Shown here piece after piece: positions 28,201 to 37,305 of a stretch of 64,000 nt of DNA (position 1 is the stretch's first letter; each line of letters begins with the position of its first letter). Origin of the DNA: Ruegeria spongiae (GTDB taxonomy: Bacteria > Pseudomonadota > Alphaproteobacteria > Rhodobacterales > Rhodobacteraceae). The DNA is taken from assembly GCF_023502395.1 (NCBI RefSeq), contig NZ_JAMFMB010000014.1:51982-115981 (forward strand), in the 5' to 3' direction. Below the pieces are notes generated by a model. It saw only the letters and a list, made by a program, of their open reading frames with translations, was not told the DNA's origin and searched no databases. The translations under genes were made by a program, and so were the position numbers.

Positions 28201-28659
28201 CGAGCTTTCGCCGGTGTGATCATCGCCCATCGCCATGACCACGCCGCCATGTGTCGCGGTGCCCGCCATATTCGCATGGCGGATCACATCGCCCGAGCGA
28301 TCCACCCCCGGTCCCTTGCCGTACCAGAGGCCAAAGACACCATCATAACGGCCATCGCCCCGCAGCCCCGCCTGCTGGCTGCCCCAGAGCGCGGTGGCGG
28401 CCAGATCCTCGTTCAGCCCGTATTGAAAGGTGACATCCGCCCCGGCCAGTTCTTTGGCGGCCCGGTTCATCTGCATGTCTACAGCCCCCAGGGGCGAGCC
28501 ACGATAGCCGGTTACGAGACCTGCGGTGTTCAGCCCGGCGGCCGTGTCCCGCGCCTTCTGCATCAGCATCAGCCGCACCAGCGCCTGCGTCCCGTTCAGC
28601 AGAACGGGGCTTTTGTCCAGATCGAACCGGTCGTTGAGCGAAATCATGTGCTTACTCAT
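25240..28659 (-). CDS. Indolepyruvate ferredoxin oxidoreductase family protein, fused subunits
   Basis: An 1139-residue single-chain 2-oxoacid:ferredoxin oxidoreductase. It has an N-terminal pyrimidine-binding domain (VTGYRGSPLGAVD). A thiamine-diphosphate region follows (ACFCSGCPHN-like CSGCPHN, GIGCHFM, MGGEGANW). A [4Fe-4S] domain carries ICEGCGDCGVQSNC and CVKGFCPSF (~650-710). A C-terminal gamma-type domain has TGVGGTGVVTIG. It oxidatively decarboxylates aryl or branched 2-oxoacids to acyl-CoA. Fusion of IorA and IorB functions is common in proteobacteria. The ATG at 28659 follows GGGGAGG. It is divergent from a LysR gene that may regulate it. Confidence 0.92.
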   Translation of the reverse strand: MSKHMISLNDRFDLDKSPVLLNGTQALVRLMLMQKARDTAAGLNTAGLVTGYRGSPLGAVDMQMNRAAKELAGADVTFQYGLNEDLAATALWGSQQAGLRGDGRYDGVFGLWYGKGPGVDRSGDVIRHANMAGTATHGGVVMAMGDDHTGESSTVLHQSEWALMDAYLPIVSPAGVQEILDYGLYGFELSRFSGLWVGLKTMKDTIEVTSVVDGRTDRMNIVTPEFDMPEGGLNIRLMDDRTPQEARIIDYKRFAAEAFSHANKIDRRGWGKRGAKIGFVAAGKNWLDLTHAMSLLNIDAEEAARLGITTYKIGQVFPLDMQGFHDWAEGLDLIVIVEEKRKLIEVQVKEAIFDDRRGRRVYGWYKGGAGAMHREELFPTRGALDPIMIAEKLGEILIEEGRETDGIRAGLASLSEARRADNAQEIAARLPYFCSGCPHNTSTKLPDGSIAYAGIGCHFMVKWMDRETDGFTHMGGEGANWIGEEPFSKTRHVFQNLGDGTYNHSGVQAIRAALAAGTNITYKILYNDAVAMTGGQTNEGGLSAERIVAELKAMGVQHVAVVYDEKEDVNFKALPSGVETHERADLMAVQERYREIEGVSAIVYIQTCAAEKRRRRKRGSFPDPDKRVFINTDICEGCGDCGVQSNCVSIVPQETELGRKRAIDQSSCNKDFSCVKGFCPSFVTLEGAQIRKEATTEIDLPDLPMPDLPEITGTHNVVITGVGGTGVVTIGAVLAQAAQIDGKGAGMMEMAGLAQKGGAVHIHCRLANHPDDISAIRVATGEAHALIGGDLVVSAGARTLGLTRTGKTGAVVNNHEIITGDFTRDTEFKIPSDQLELALQARLKDRLDLFDAYDLARAVMGDAIYSNMMVFGAAWQRGLLPITHAAIVHAIDLNGTAVERNKRAFEIGRWAVLHPDEVAGILQPNVVEIPGTLDEKISFRAAHLVAYQGQRLANRYLKLLGGIKDTELKEALAKGYHKLLAYKDEYEVARLLLDSREQAAAEFDGDLKMTFHLAPPILGGTGSDGRPKKREFGEWMLRPLRLLARFKGLRGTPLDIFGYSAERRMERALIRQYETDMKDVLPRLTPQTRDAIIALARLPLDIRGFGPVKQANEVKAAKRREELLATIRQGGPEVRNAAE

Positions 28660-28708
28660 CAGACGCCTCCCCACGTCAGATTAGTTTGCTTGGTCTATTA
28701 TCGATATT

Positions 28709-28727
28709 AGGTCAAAATTGCTGACCT
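28709..28727. promoter_or_regulatory. Inverted repeat in the oxidoreductase/LysR divergent promoter region
   Basis: AGGTCA and TGACCT arms are separated by seven bases, midway between the divergent start codons at 28659 and 28831. A TATCGATA palindrome lies just beside it. This is the usual place for a LysR operator, so it is a candidate site for the regulator encoded at 28831. Assigned by symmetry only. Confidence 0.35.
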
Positions 28728-28830
28728 TACTAGGTGTTTTTTCTCACTCCCTGCGATGAAGTGTCCGATATTCATGGAGCTTTTGCATTCTTTCATATAG
28801 GTCGTATCGAAAAGAACGGAAGTTTCGGGG

Positions 28831-29736
28831 ATGGATTGGGATAAACTCAGAATATTTCACGCGGTGGCTGATGCGGGCAGTCTGACCCATGCGGGCGACA
28901 AGCTGAACCTGTCGCAATCGGCGGTCAGCCGTCAGATCAGGGCGCTTGAGGAAGCGCTTGATGCGACGCTGTTCCACCGGCATGCGCGCGGGCTGATTCT
29001 CACCGAACAGGGAGAGCTGCTGTTCGACGCCACCTCATCAATGTCCAAACGTCTGGACGCCGCCGCCGCGCGTATCCGCGACAGCGAGGAAGAGGTGTTT
29101 GGCGAGCTGCGGGTGACCACCACCTTCGGCTTCGGCACGCTCTGGCTGGCCCCGCGCCTGCCCAAGCTTTATGAGAAATACCCCGATCTCAAGATTGATC
29201 TGATGCTGGAAGAGCGCGTGCTTGACCTGCCCATGCGCGAGGCGGATGTGGCGATCCGCATGAAGGAACCCAGCCAGGCGGACCTGATCCGCAAGCGTCT
29301 GATGACGATCCGGATGCAGCTTTTTGTATCTGCGGGCTATCTCAAGACCCATGATGCACCAACCACCCCCGCAGACTTTTCCCAGCACCGCCTGATCTGC
29401 CAAAGCGCCAGTGCCGCGCAGGTCGGCGCAGGGGCGTCACTGGTCGTACAGTTAATGGAGAACGCTCCTGCATCGCTTTTGACCGTGAACAACTATTTTG
29501 GCGTGCTGCAAGGCGTGCTGCACAACCTCGGGATCGGCGTTTTGCCCGATTACGTTGCACAGGAAGTGCCCGATCTGGTGCGCGTCCTGCCCGAGGTCGA
29601 GTCCTCGGATGTGCCCGTCTATCTCGCCTATCCCGAGGAATTGCGCCATTCGCAACGTATTGCAGCGTTTCGTGACTTCGTTCAGGAGGAGATCGTCGCA
29701 AGCCGCAAACAGCTGAAAATGCAAGGCAAAACCTGA
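28831..29736 (+). CDS. LysR-family transcriptional regulator
   Basis: A 301-residue regulator with the LysR helix-turn-helix at the N-terminus (LRIFHAVADAGSLTHAGDKL, LSQSAVSRQIRALE) and a periplasmic-binding-like effector domain from ~90 to 290. It is divergent from the indolepyruvate oxidoreductase gene, with an inverted repeat between them. That arrangement suggests it controls that enzyme, probably in response to an aromatic or branched-chain amino-acid metabolite. Effector unknown. The start codon follows a purine-rich segment (GGAAGTTTCGGGG). Confidence 0.88.
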   Translation: MDWDKLRIFHAVADAGSLTHAGDKLNLSQSAVSRQIRALEEALDATLFHRHARGLILTEQGELLFDATSSMSKRLDAAAARIRDSEEEVFGELRVTTTFGFGTLWLAPRLPKLYEKYPDLKIDLMLEERVLDLPMREADVAIRMKEPSQADLIRKRLMTIRMQLFVSAGYLKTHDAPTTPADFSQHRLICQSASAAQVGAGASLVVQLMENAPASLLTVNNYFGVLQGVLHNLGIGVLPDYVAQEVPDLVRVLPEVESSDVPVYLAYPEELRHSQRIAAFRDFVQEEIVASRKQLKMQGKT

Positions 29737-29787
29737 GATATGCGCAATTCGCATAGCAGGAATGCCTGGGCCGCGACATTATTGTCC

Positions 29788-29816
29788 TTGATAACTCATT
29801 AAGCGCTGATTAAATC
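29788..29816 (+). promoter_or_regulatory. Promoter of the predicted small RNA
   Basis: TTGATA (29788-29793) and TAAATC (29811-29816) with exactly 17 bases between them. The predicted start, seven bases further, coincides with the base of the first hairpin of the RNA. Confidence 0.55.
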
Positions 29817-29822
29817 CAATCT

Positions 29823-29894
29823 TGAAGAGGGCAGCGCCTTCTTCATACCTCCCTGTTGGACTTAGGCCGAGCTTAGTGCTCGGCCCTTTTTTTT
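29823..29894 (+). ncRNA. Predicted ~72-nt small RNA with exposed CCUCCCUG segment
   Basis: A compact sRNA-like unit in the 250-base gap between the LysR gene and the convergent lyase gene. After a sigma-70-like promoter comes a 9-bp hairpin (GAAGAGGGC/GCCTTCTTC, loop AGC, 29824-29844). About 20 unpaired bases with CCTCCCTG (29848-29855), complementary to Shine-Dalgarno sequences, follow. The unit ends in a strong terminator (29865-29894). This layout (stem, single-stranded seed, Rho-independent terminator) is typical of trans-acting regulatory RNAs. I do not recognise a named family. The terminator alone could instead serve the LysR mRNA. Confidence 0.55.
29865..29894 (+). terminator. Strong intrinsic terminator (sRNA/LysR side)
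   Basis: An 8-bp GC-rich stem (GGCCGAGC/GCTCGGCC) with loop TTAGT, followed one base later by eight T. Confidence 0.92.
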
Positions 29895-29990
29895 GCGCCA
29901 CCCGCTAAGCGTGCCAACTTGCGGTGGTATCGACTGTCGCACGCTCCCTGCATGCATGAGTTCATCGTGAGACTTGCGCCCCCGACGCGG

Positions 29991-30833
29991 TCACTCCTCG
30001 CGTTGCGGGTCCCGGGTCTGTAACATGACCTGACGGACCACGCCATCGGGGATCGCCTCTTGCGAATAGGTGAAGGTGCCCTGTTCCTGCACTTCGCGCG
30101 CCGCGCGCATCATCGCGCCGATCGCGGCCCGCGCGAAAGAGCCGCCAACGCTGATGCGCGCAACGCCCGCCTTTGACAGATCGGTGACCGAACAGGCGAG
30201 GCTGCTGAGCCCCATGACAACATTGACCGGCCTGCCCACCGATTGGCACACTGTGCGGATGGTCTCAAGATCAGGCAGGCCCGGCGCGTAGAGAACATCG
30301 GCACCCGCCTCTTCAAAGGCCTGCAGCCGCCGGATCGTGTCCGCCAGATCGGGCCGCCCGCAGATGAAGTTCTCGGCCCGCGCAGTCAGCAGGAAATTCT
30401 GGCCCCGTGCCGCCTCGACCGCCGCCCGAATGCGGTCCGTCGCATGGGATATGTCGTAGATCGGTGCGTCGGGATCGCCGGTCGCATCCTCAATCGTCCC
30501 ACCGACCAACCCGATCTGCGAAGCCATCGCAATGGTTCTGGCGCAGGCCTCGGGCGTGGCGCCGAACCCGTCCTCAAGATCGCCAGAGACCGGCAGATCG
30601 GTCGCCGCCACGATCTGCGCGGCGTTCTGCAATATTTCCGCGCGGCTGAGTCCGGCAGCGGAATCCCGTTTGCCGACGGAAAATGCATAGCCCGCGCTGG
30701 TGGTGGCCAGCGCCCCGAACCCAAGGCTGGTCAGCAGCCGTGCCGATCCCGCATCCCAGGCGTTCGGGAGAACAAAGGCCGCCTCTCCGCCATGCAGCGC
30801 CCTGAGCCGTTCGTATTTCCCTGCCTGTTCCAT
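29991..30833 (-). CDS. Isocitrate lyase/phosphoenolpyruvate mutase family protein
   Basis: A 280-residue TIM-barrel enzyme of the PEP mutase/isocitrate lyase superfamily. Conserved features are LPNAWDAGSARLL, the metal-binding GDLEDGFG (Asp/Glu), GTIEDATGD and ARAENF. It lacks the KKCG motif of true isocitrate lyase. Relatives include oxaloacetate decarboxylases, methylisocitrate lyase-like and phosphonopyruvate enzymes, so the reaction remains open. It is followed 72 bases upstream by an M20 hydrolase on the same strand, and the two may share a transcript. Confidence 0.8.
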   Translation of the reverse strand: MEQAGKYERLRALHGGEAAFVLPNAWDAGSARLLTSLGFGALATTSAGYAFSVGKRDSAAGLSRAEILQNAAQIVAATDLPVSGDLEDGFGATPEACARTIAMASQIGLVGGTIEDATGDPDAPIYDISHATDRIRAAVEAARGQNFLLTARAENFICGRPDLADTIRRLQAFEEAGADVLYAPGLPDLETIRTVCQSVGRPVNVVMGLSSLACSVTDLSKAGVARISVGGSFARAAIGAMMRAAREVQEQGTFTYSQEAIPDGVVRQVMLQTRDPQREE

Positions 30834-30905
30834 GCCGATCCCTCCGCCTCTGGCCCCACCCTAACCAAGCGACAGCGCAAGGAAAGCGCTGTGGACGCAC
30901 CGAGG

Positions 30906-32057
30906 TCAGCGCGCGCCCAGCAGATCGCGCGCGATGCGTTCGAAAATCGCACTGCCCAGTGGGATCAGATCGTCGGGGAAATCGTAGTCGGGGCTGTGCA
31001 GCACCGGGTGATCCTCGCCCGGTCCCAGACACAGCATCGCGGCCTTGGCCTCCCAGCCGAAAACGCCGAAATCCTCCGACGCGCGCATCGGCAAGCCGGT
31101 ATCGCCATGCGAAACCCCGAGCGCCTCCATCGCCCGGACCGCCACGGCCGTCGCCTCGGCATCGTTGACCGAGGCGGCAAATGCGTCATGCACCTCAAAC
31201 TGAACGGTCAGGCGCGCCTCCTCCGCAGCGGTCGCTGCAAGCGCTTTTGCCAACGCAACCAGGTCCGCCATCGTCTCGTCCCGCGTGGTGCGCAGGGTGG
31301 CATGAATCACCCCCTCGCCCGGCGCGATGCCAAACACCGGCTCGCCCATGCGCAGATGGGTGAGCGTCACCAGCCGGAACCCGTCATCCAGTTCCCCGCC
31401 CGACCCCAGCGCCTCAAGCGCCGGGATCAGGCCCGCGATGGCGCGCCCGGGCGAGACGCCCTCTTCGGGCTCTGCCGCATGGGCTGTGCGCCCGGTCAGC
31501 GTGATCTTCAACCCCTGCGACGCGCAGTTGATCAGACCCGCGCGGGTCGAGACATGACCAAAGGGCCGCCCTGGTTCGTTGTGGATCGCAAACGCCCAGT
31601 CCGGCCTGAGCGCGGCAAAACCCGGGTCACCCACCACCGCCCGCGCACCGCTGCCATCCTCTTCGGCGGGCTGGAACATCAACACCACCCGGCCCCGCGC
31701 CACCGGTCTGCGCGCCAACAGGCGCCCCAGCCCCAGCAGCATGGTCATATGCCCGTCATGGCCACACAGATGCCCCTTGCCCGGAGTTTCAGAGGACCAG
31801 GGAACACCTGAAAGTTCCTCGATCGGCAAGGCGTCAAGCTCGGCCCGGAACAGCACGGTCTCGCCCGGAGCGCCGCTGTCGAACACCGCCGCCACGCCAT
31901 GCCCGCCCAACCCTGTCACGATTTGGCTGGGGCTCAGCGCCGCCAAAGCGGTCGCAATGGTGTGGGCGGTTTCCACTTCTTCGCCGGAAATTTCCGGGGA
32001 CCGGTGCAGGTCGCGGCGAAAGGCGGTCAAAGCGACAAGATCGGAATTGGAAAGCAT
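30906..32057 (-). CDS. M20-family amidohydrolase (aminoacylase/hippurate hydrolase type)
   Basis: A 383-residue zinc amidohydrolase of the M20D group, which cleaves N-acyl amino acids or similar amides. Metal-binding segments are visible: GHLCGHDGHM (Cys and His ligands) and FQPAEEDGSGA (catalytic Glu and ligand). A lid/dimerisation domain sits in the middle (ITLTGRTAHAA). The ATG at 32057 follows AAGGACC; an open frame continues upstream without a better start. It is divergent from the MscS gene. Substrate unknown. Confidence 0.85.
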   Translation of the reverse strand: MLSNSDLVALTAFRRDLHRSPEISGEEVETAHTIATALAALSPSQIVTGLGGHGVAAVFDSGAPGETVLFRAELDALPIEELSGVPWSSETPGKGHLCGHDGHMTMLLGLGRLLARRPVARGRVVLMFQPAEEDGSGARAVVGDPGFAALRPDWAFAIHNEPGRPFGHVSTRAGLINCASQGLKITLTGRTAHAAEPEEGVSPGRAIAGLIPALEALGSGGELDDGFRLVTLTHLRMGEPVFGIAPGEGVIHATLRTTRDETMADLVALAKALAATAAEEARLTVQFEVHDAFAASVNDAEATAVAVRAMEALGVSHGDTGLPMRASEDFGVFGWEAKAAMLCLGPGEDHPVLHSPDYDFPDDLIPLGSAIFERIARDLLGAR

Positions 32058-32280
32058 CACGGGGTCCTTGCAGTCGGCAGTCCCGCACGGTCTTAGCCGA
32101 AGCAGGCGCGGCTTTGGAGTCGACCTTTGTCGCCAGCGCTTTTGTTCCCCCCCGCGCCGAGAGGCACACAAGACACATGCGGCTATTGAACCGCAGGGAT
32201 GGGTCAAGATGCCTAGCACTGAAGCACAACCTCCGGTAAGTTCACGAAAAACAAGATTCATATTATGACGAGGGTCTGAC

Positions 32281-34569
32281 ATGCTCCGGTTCTTCCAACT
32301 GGTTTTTGCGCTTTGCATTGCCATTTTCTGCCTCTCCGGCCCCGGCGCTCAGGCGCAGATGTCGACCGGCGGCGCTTCAACTGCACCCAGCGTTCCCACC
32401 CTGCCCGAGGAACTGACCCCCGAGATCGTCGACGACCTCGTGGCGCGGCTGTCGGACGATCAGGTGCGCGCGCTGTTGTTGCAGCGATTGGATGCCGTGG
32501 CCGAAGAGCAGTCGGCATCAACGCAGGCCAACAAGAGCATGCTGACCGAGGTGACCGAGACCTTCCGCGAGATGACCTCGTCCTGGACCCATGTGGTCAC
32601 CACCCTGCCAACGCTGTTTTCCAAGCAGGGCCAAGCCTTTGGGGCCTTCGGTTCATCCTTTGGAAGCGGTGGTGTGCTGCTCTTGTTCGGGCTGATCGCG
32701 GCCGTACTTGCACTTGGTTATGCCGCCGAGAAGCTGTTTGGGCTGATCACCCGCAAATGGCATGACCAGACCGACCCCGGCGACAGCGCCGATCTCTGGG
32801 GCGCGCTGCGCTACCTGTTCCGGCGCTTCTGCCACGAACTTGCCGGGCTCATCGTGTTTTATGTGGTGATCCGCACCGTGGGACGCGCGCTGCTGACCCC
32901 CGAGCAGATGACCTTTGCCGCGCCTTTCGTGTTCTTCCTGATCTGGATTCCGCGCCTGGGTTCATCCATTTCACGCTTTGTACTGGCACCAAAGAAATCG
33001 CAATTGCGGCTGGTGAACGTGGACGATCACTGGGCCAAATACCTGCACCGCAACCTGATCGGCCTGGTGATCCTGGTTGGTTTCACCCTCTTCATCGTGC
33101 GCTTCAACGCGCTGAACGGGCTGACACCGGGTGACACGCGGCTGGGGTTCTGGCTGAACACGGCGATCCATATCTATATCGGCGTCATCGCCTGGACCGC
33201 CCGTGAAGGGCTTAGCGACATGATGCGCGGCACCGACCCGGATCGGACCGCCTTCGACGAGAAGGCGGCGCGATATTATCCGTATTTTGCCATCGGCGTT
33301 TCAGCGGTCGGCTGGATTCTGGTTGAATACATTGCCGCCCAGAACGACCCTCAACTCCTGGCCATTCTGCTCAAGGGGCCGCATTTCACCACCATGTTCT
33401 GGCTGCTGATCGCCCCGGCGCTGGACACCGCCATCCGGGGGATGGTGCGCCATATGCAACCACCCATGGAGGGCGAAGGACCGATGGCCGAACGGGCCTA
33501 TAAATCCTCCAAACGCAGCTATATCCGCATTGGCCGCGTGCTGGCTGGCATATTTGTCGTCCTGATGATCGCGGGCGCATGGGAGCTTGACCTGCGCAAT
33601 GTCGCGGCGGCTGGCATCGGTGAAGATTTCGGCGGCGCGGTGATTGAGTTCCTGATGATCGTCGCGGTGGGCTATATCCTGAACGAGGTGATCTCGCTCT
33701 GGATCAACCGCCGTCTGGCCCGCGAACAGACCGCCGCAGGCGCGGTCGAGGAAGAATCCGGTGGCGAAGGCGGTGGCGCAGGCGGCTCGCGTCTGGCGAC
33801 GGTGCTGCCACTGCTGCGGGTCACCGCGCAGGTCTGTATCGCGGTGATCTTCGGTCTGCTGGCGCTGGGGTCACTCGGCATCAACATCACGCCGCTTCTG
33901 GCCGGCGCCGGTGTTCTGGGTCTGGCCATCGGCTTTGGCGCACAGAAACTGGTGGCAGATATCGTCGGTGGCGTGTTCTTCCTGATCGACGATGCGTTCC
34001 GCGTGGGCGAATATGTCGATGTGGGTGGCACCACCGGCACGGTCGAAAAGATCTCGATCCGATCAATGCAACTGCGCCACCATCGCGGCCCGGTCCACAC
34101 CATCCCCTATGGCGAGATTCAGAAGCTGACCAATTACAGCCGCGACTGGGTGATCATGAAGCTGAAATTCACCGTGCCGTTCGACACCGATCCCAACAAG
34201 GTCAAGAAGATCTTCAAGAAGATCGGTGCCGAGATGATCGCCGACGAGACCCACAAGGACGGGTTCCTCGAGCCGTTCAAATCGCAGGGCGTCTTCGATT
34301 TCGACGATGTCGGCATGATCATCCGGGGCAAGTTCATGGCGATCCCCGGCAAGCAGTTCACCTTGCGCAAGGAAATCTACAACCGCGTCAAGGCCTCCTT
34401 CAAGGAAAACGGCATCGACTTCGCCCGCCGTGAGGTGCGCGTCGCGATCCCGGGTCTGGAGGATGCCGAACATATCACCGAAGAGCAGAAGGCCACCATC
34501 GGCGCTGCAGCCGGTGAGGCGGTCAACCAGCAACTGGCCAAGGATGAGGCCGCCAAATCCGGTGGATGA
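32281..34569 (+). CDS. Large MscS-family mechanosensitive ion channel
   Basis: A 762-residue inner-membrane channel that opens under membrane tension to release solutes on osmotic downshock. It has a signal peptide (LVFALCIAIFCLSGPGAQAQ), a periplasmic N-terminal part, and about ten transmembrane helices. The MscS core follows: pore helix around GAGVLGLAIGFGAQKLVADI, then the beta domain FLIDDAFRVGEYVDV and PYGEIQKLTNYSRDW. The extra N-terminal helices place it with the larger YbdG/MscM-like members. It is followed by a stem-loop at 34579-34609. Confidence 0.9.
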   Translation: MLRFFQLVFALCIAIFCLSGPGAQAQMSTGGASTAPSVPTLPEELTPEIVDDLVARLSDDQVRALLLQRLDAVAEEQSASTQANKSMLTEVTETFREMTSSWTHVVTTLPTLFSKQGQAFGAFGSSFGSGGVLLLFGLIAAVLALGYAAEKLFGLITRKWHDQTDPGDSADLWGALRYLFRRFCHELAGLIVFYVVIRTVGRALLTPEQMTFAAPFVFFLIWIPRLGSSISRFVLAPKKSQLRLVNVDDHWAKYLHRNLIGLVILVGFTLFIVRFNALNGLTPGDTRLGFWLNTAIHIYIGVIAWTAREGLSDMMRGTDPDRTAFDEKAARYYPYFAIGVSAVGWILVEYIAAQNDPQLLAILLKGPHFTTMFWLLIAPALDTAIRGMVRHMQPPMEGEGPMAERAYKSSKRSYIRIGRVLAGIFVVLMIAGAWELDLRNVAAAGIGEDFGGAVIEFLMIVAVGYILNEVISLWINRRLAREQTAAGAVEEESGGEGGGAGGSRLATVLPLLRVTAQVCIAVIFGLLALGSLGINITPLLAGAGVLGLAIGFGAQKLVADIVGGVFFLIDDAFRVGEYVDVGGTTGTVEKISIRSMQLRHHRGPVHTIPYGEIQKLTNYSRDWVIMKLKFTVPFDTDPNKVKKIFKKIGAEMIADETHKDGFLEPFKSQGVFDFDDVGMIIRGKFMAIPGKQFTLRKEIYNRVKASFKENGIDFARREVRVAIPGLEDAEHITEEQKATIGAAAGEAVNQQLAKDEAAKSGG

Positions 34570-34578
34570 CATGGCTTC

Positions 34579-34609
34579 GGGCAGCCCCTTTGGTGCAAAG
34601 AGGCTGCCC
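34579..34609 (+). terminator. Stem-loop downstream of the MscS gene
   Basis: GGGCAGCC/GGCTGCCC outer stem with an inner CTTTG/CAAAG stem and a GTG loop, ten bases after the stop codon. There is no T run after it, so it may act as a weak or Rho-assisted terminator or protect the mRNA end. Confidence 0.55.
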
Positions 34610-34779
34610 GGTCGATCACATTGGACAGGGCTTTCCGTGTCTTACCCGGTCCGGCGGCACGCCGGGTCAATATGCCCCGGTGGCCCCGGTACCGGCTTAT
34701 CCGGCGCGCGCCCCCTTCCCCCCGGCGCCGCCTTCCCCTAAAAGGCGCGAAACTTTGCCATCTCGGGGACCCAGACAGG

Positions 34780-36939
34780 ATGCAAGAGCCAGCCATCACG
34801 CCGGAACTGATCGAAAGCCACGGGCTGAAACCCGATGAATACGACATGATCCTTCAAATCATCGGCCGCGAGCCGAGTTTCACCGAGTTGGGCATTTTCT
34901 CGGCCATGTGGAACGAGCATTGCTCTTACAAATCCTCCAAGAAATGGCTGCGCACCTTGCCCACCTCCGGCCCGCAAGTGATCTGCGGCCCCGGCGAAAA
35001 TGCGGGCGTGGTCGATATCGGCGACGGTCAGGCCGTGGTCTTCAAGATGGAGAGCCACAATCACCCGTCTTATATCGAACCCTACCAAGGCGCGGCCACT
35101 GGCGTGGGGGGCATCCTGCGTGACGTCTTCACCATGGGCGCACGACCTGTCGCCTCAATGAATGCGCTCAGCTTTGGCGAACCTGATCACCCCAAGACCC
35201 GGCAGCTGGTCAACGGCGTGGTCGAAGGCATCGGCGGCTATGGCAATTGTTTCGGCGTGCCTTGTGTGGGCGGCGAGGTCCGGTTCCACCCCGCCTATAA
35301 CGGCAACTGTCTGGTCAACGCCTTTGCCGCCGGTCTGGCCGACAGCGACAAGATCTTCTACTCGGCGGCCTCGGGCGTCGGTATGCCGGTGGTCTATCTG
35401 GGTGCCAAGACCGGCCGCGACGGCGTCGGCGGCGCCACCATGGCCTCTGCCGAATTCGACGACACGATCGAGGAAAAACGCCCCACCGTTCAGGTCGGTG
35501 ATCCCTTCACCGAAAAGCGCCTGATGGAGGCGACGCTGGAGCTGATGCAGACCGGGGCGGTGATTTCCATTCAGGACATGGGTGCGGCAGGTCTGACCTG
35601 CTCGGCTGTGGAAATGGGTGACAAGGGCGGTCTGGGCGTGCGGCTCGATCTGGAAAATGTGCCTCAGCGCGAAGACAACATGACCGCCTATGAGATGATG
35701 CTGTCGGAATCGCAGGAACGCATGCTCATGGTCCTCAAACCCGAGCTTGAGGCCGAGGCCCGTGCCGTGTTCGAGAAATGGGATCTGGATTTTGCCATTG
35801 TTGGCGAGACCATCGCCGAAGACCGCTTCCTGATCGTCCATAACGGCGAGGTCAAAGCTGATCTGGTCCTGTCCAAACTGTCCTCGACCGCGCCGGAATA
35901 TGACCGCCCGTGGGAACCGACGCCGCAGGCCGAAGAGCTGGCCGATGTGCCCCAGATCGACGCCATAGACGGTCTGCGCGCCCTGCTGGCCTCGCCCAAC
36001 TATGCGGGCAAGCAATGGGTCTATGAGCAATATGACACCATGGTCATGGCCGACAGCGCCCGCACGCCCGGTCTGGGGGCTGGCATGGTCCGGGTGCATG
36101 GCACCGACAAACTGCTGGCCTTCACCAGCGACGTGACCCCGCGCTATGTGCGCGCCAACCCGATTGAAGGCGGCAAGCAGGCAGTGGCCGAGGCCTATCG
36201 CAACCTGACCGCCGTGGGCGCGACACCGCTTGCTTCGACCGACAACCTGAATTTCGGCAATCCCGAAAAACCCGAGATCATGGGCCAGTTCGTGGGTGCG
36301 ATCAAAGGCATCGGCGAAGCGTGCGCCGCGCTCGACATGCCGATCGTGTCGGGCAACGTCTCGCTCTATAACGAGACCGACGGTCAGGGCATCCTGCCCA
36401 CCCCCACCATCGGCGCGGTCGGGCTGCTGGCCCATACGGGCGACATCATCGGCAGTGAGGTGCGCGAGGGCCATGTGGCGCTGCTGATCGGTGAAACCGC
36501 TGGCCATCTGGGCCAATCCGCTCTGCTGGCCGAGGTGTTCAACCGCGAAGACGGCGATGCACCGCAGGTCGATCTGGACGCCGAAAAGCGCAACGGCGAT
36601 TTCATCCGCGCCAATCGCGACTTCATCAAGGCCTGCACCGATCTCAGCGATGGCGGGCTGATCATGGCTGCATTCGAACTGGCCGAGGCTGCCGGCGTTG
36701 GCGTGCAACTGGACGATGCCCCCACCGAAAAGCTGTTTGGCGAGGATCAGGCCCGCTATCTGGTTGCCTGCAACTTTGATCAGGCCGAGGCGCTGATGAT
36801 CGCTGCCGGACGGGCGGGCGTCACCATCGAATCCGTAGGCCGCTTCACTGGCAGCAGCGTGCGTATCGGTGGCTCGGAAGCGGCGCTGGATGATCTGGCG
36901 GGCACCTATCGCGAAAGCTTTGCCGCAGCGGTGGCCTGA
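34780..36939 (+). CDS. purL: Phosphoribosylformylglycinamidine synthase subunit PurL
   Basis: Synthase subunit of the three-part FGAM synthase, partner of the PurS and PurQ encoded at 10.6-11.5 kb. It is 719 residues from the ATG at 34780, the length of the short bacterial PurL. Characteristic segments are [12 protein letters not shown], the ATP/metal motif [39 protein letters not shown] and [11 protein letters not shown]. An in-frame extension upstream to 34621 is Arg/Pro-rich and unlike PurL. It is on the plus strand and stands alone. Confidence 0.97.
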   Translation: MQEPAITPELIESHGLKPDEYDMILQIIGREPSFTELGIFSAMWNEHCSYKSSKKWLRTLPTSGPQVICGPGENAGVVDIGDGQAVVFKMESHNHPSYIEPYQGAATGVGGILRDVFTMGARPVASMNALSFGEPDHPKTRQLVNGVVEGIGGYGNCFGVPCVGGEVRFHPAYNGNCLVNAFAAGLADSDKIFYSAASGVGMPVVYLGAKTGRDGVGGATMASAEFDDTIEEKRPTVQVGDPFTEKRLMEATLELMQTGAVISIQDMGAAGLTCSAVEMGDKGGLGVRLDLENVPQREDNMTAYEMMLSESQERMLMVLKPELEAEARAVFEKWDLDFAIVGETIAEDRFLIVHNGEVKADLVLSKLSSTAPEYDRPWEPTPQAEELADVPQIDAIDGLRALLASPNYAGKQWVYEQYDTMVMADSARTPGLGAGMVRVHGTDKLLAFTSDVTPRYVRANPIEGGKQAVAEAYRNLTAVGATPLASTDNLNFGNPEKPEIMGQFVGAIKGIGEACAALDMPIVSGNVSLYNETDGQGILPTPTIGAVGLLAHTGDIIGSEVREGHVALLIGETAGHLGQSALLAEVFNREDGDAPQVDLDAEKRNGDFIRANRDFIKACTDLSDGGLIMAAFELAEAAGVGVQLDDAPTEKLFGEDQARYLVACNFDQAEALMIAAGRAGVTIESVGRFTGSSVRIGGSEAALDDLAGTYRESFAAAVA

Positions 36940-36958
36940 GGCCGCAAAAACGAGCAGA

Positions 36959-36985
36959 TCCGGCACCCAGACGGGTGCTGGATTT
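36959..36985 (+). terminator. Terminator-like hairpin after purL
   Basis: TCCGGCACCC pairs with GGGTGCTGGA (one wobble) around a 4-base loop and is followed by TTTA. It lies 20 bases after the purL stop codon. Confidence 0.55.
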
Positions 36986-37068
36986 AGCGCGATCCGGGCG
37001 CGCGCCTCCCTTGCACGTGCCCGCACTCCGCTCTACTTCTTGAGAATGACCATCAGGAGACGACCCAC

Positions 37069-37305
37069 ATGCCAATGAGCGCCCATGAAATCGAACATCT
37101 GCTGCGCGAGGCCTTTCCGGATGCGGAGATTCAGGTCGGCGGCAGCGACGGCGTTCACATGTCCGCCATGGTGGTGGACGAAAGCTTTCGCGGCAAGAAC
37201 CGAGTCCAGCAGCAACGCGCCGTCTATGCCGCGCTGAAAGGCAAGATGGACGGGTCCGATGGCGAGTTGCACGCACTGGCGCTGACGACCAAGGCGCCAG
37301 AGTGA
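37069..37305 (+). CDS. BolA-family protein
   Basis: A 78-residue BolA-fold protein with the conserved KH-like core (DESFRGKNRVQQQRAVYAAL) and the His in GVHMSAMVV that helps bind iron-sulfur clusters with a monothiol glutaredoxin. The glutaredoxin gene lies 0.5 kb downstream in the same operon. BolA-Grx complexes handle or sense [2Fe-2S] clusters in the cytoplasm. An AGGAG site precedes the ATG at 37069; a second ATG at 37075 is possible. Its stop overlaps the next start (GTGA). Confidence 0.9.
   Translation: MPMSAHEIEHLLREAFPDAEIQVGGSDGVHMSAMVVDESFRGKNRVQQQRAVYAALKGKMDGSDGELHALALTTKAPE

Noticed and set aside
35155..37026. 623-codon minus-strand frame opposite purL
   Set aside because: Shadow of purL: Gln/His/Gly-rich with no domain; PurL residues are conserved on the plus strand.
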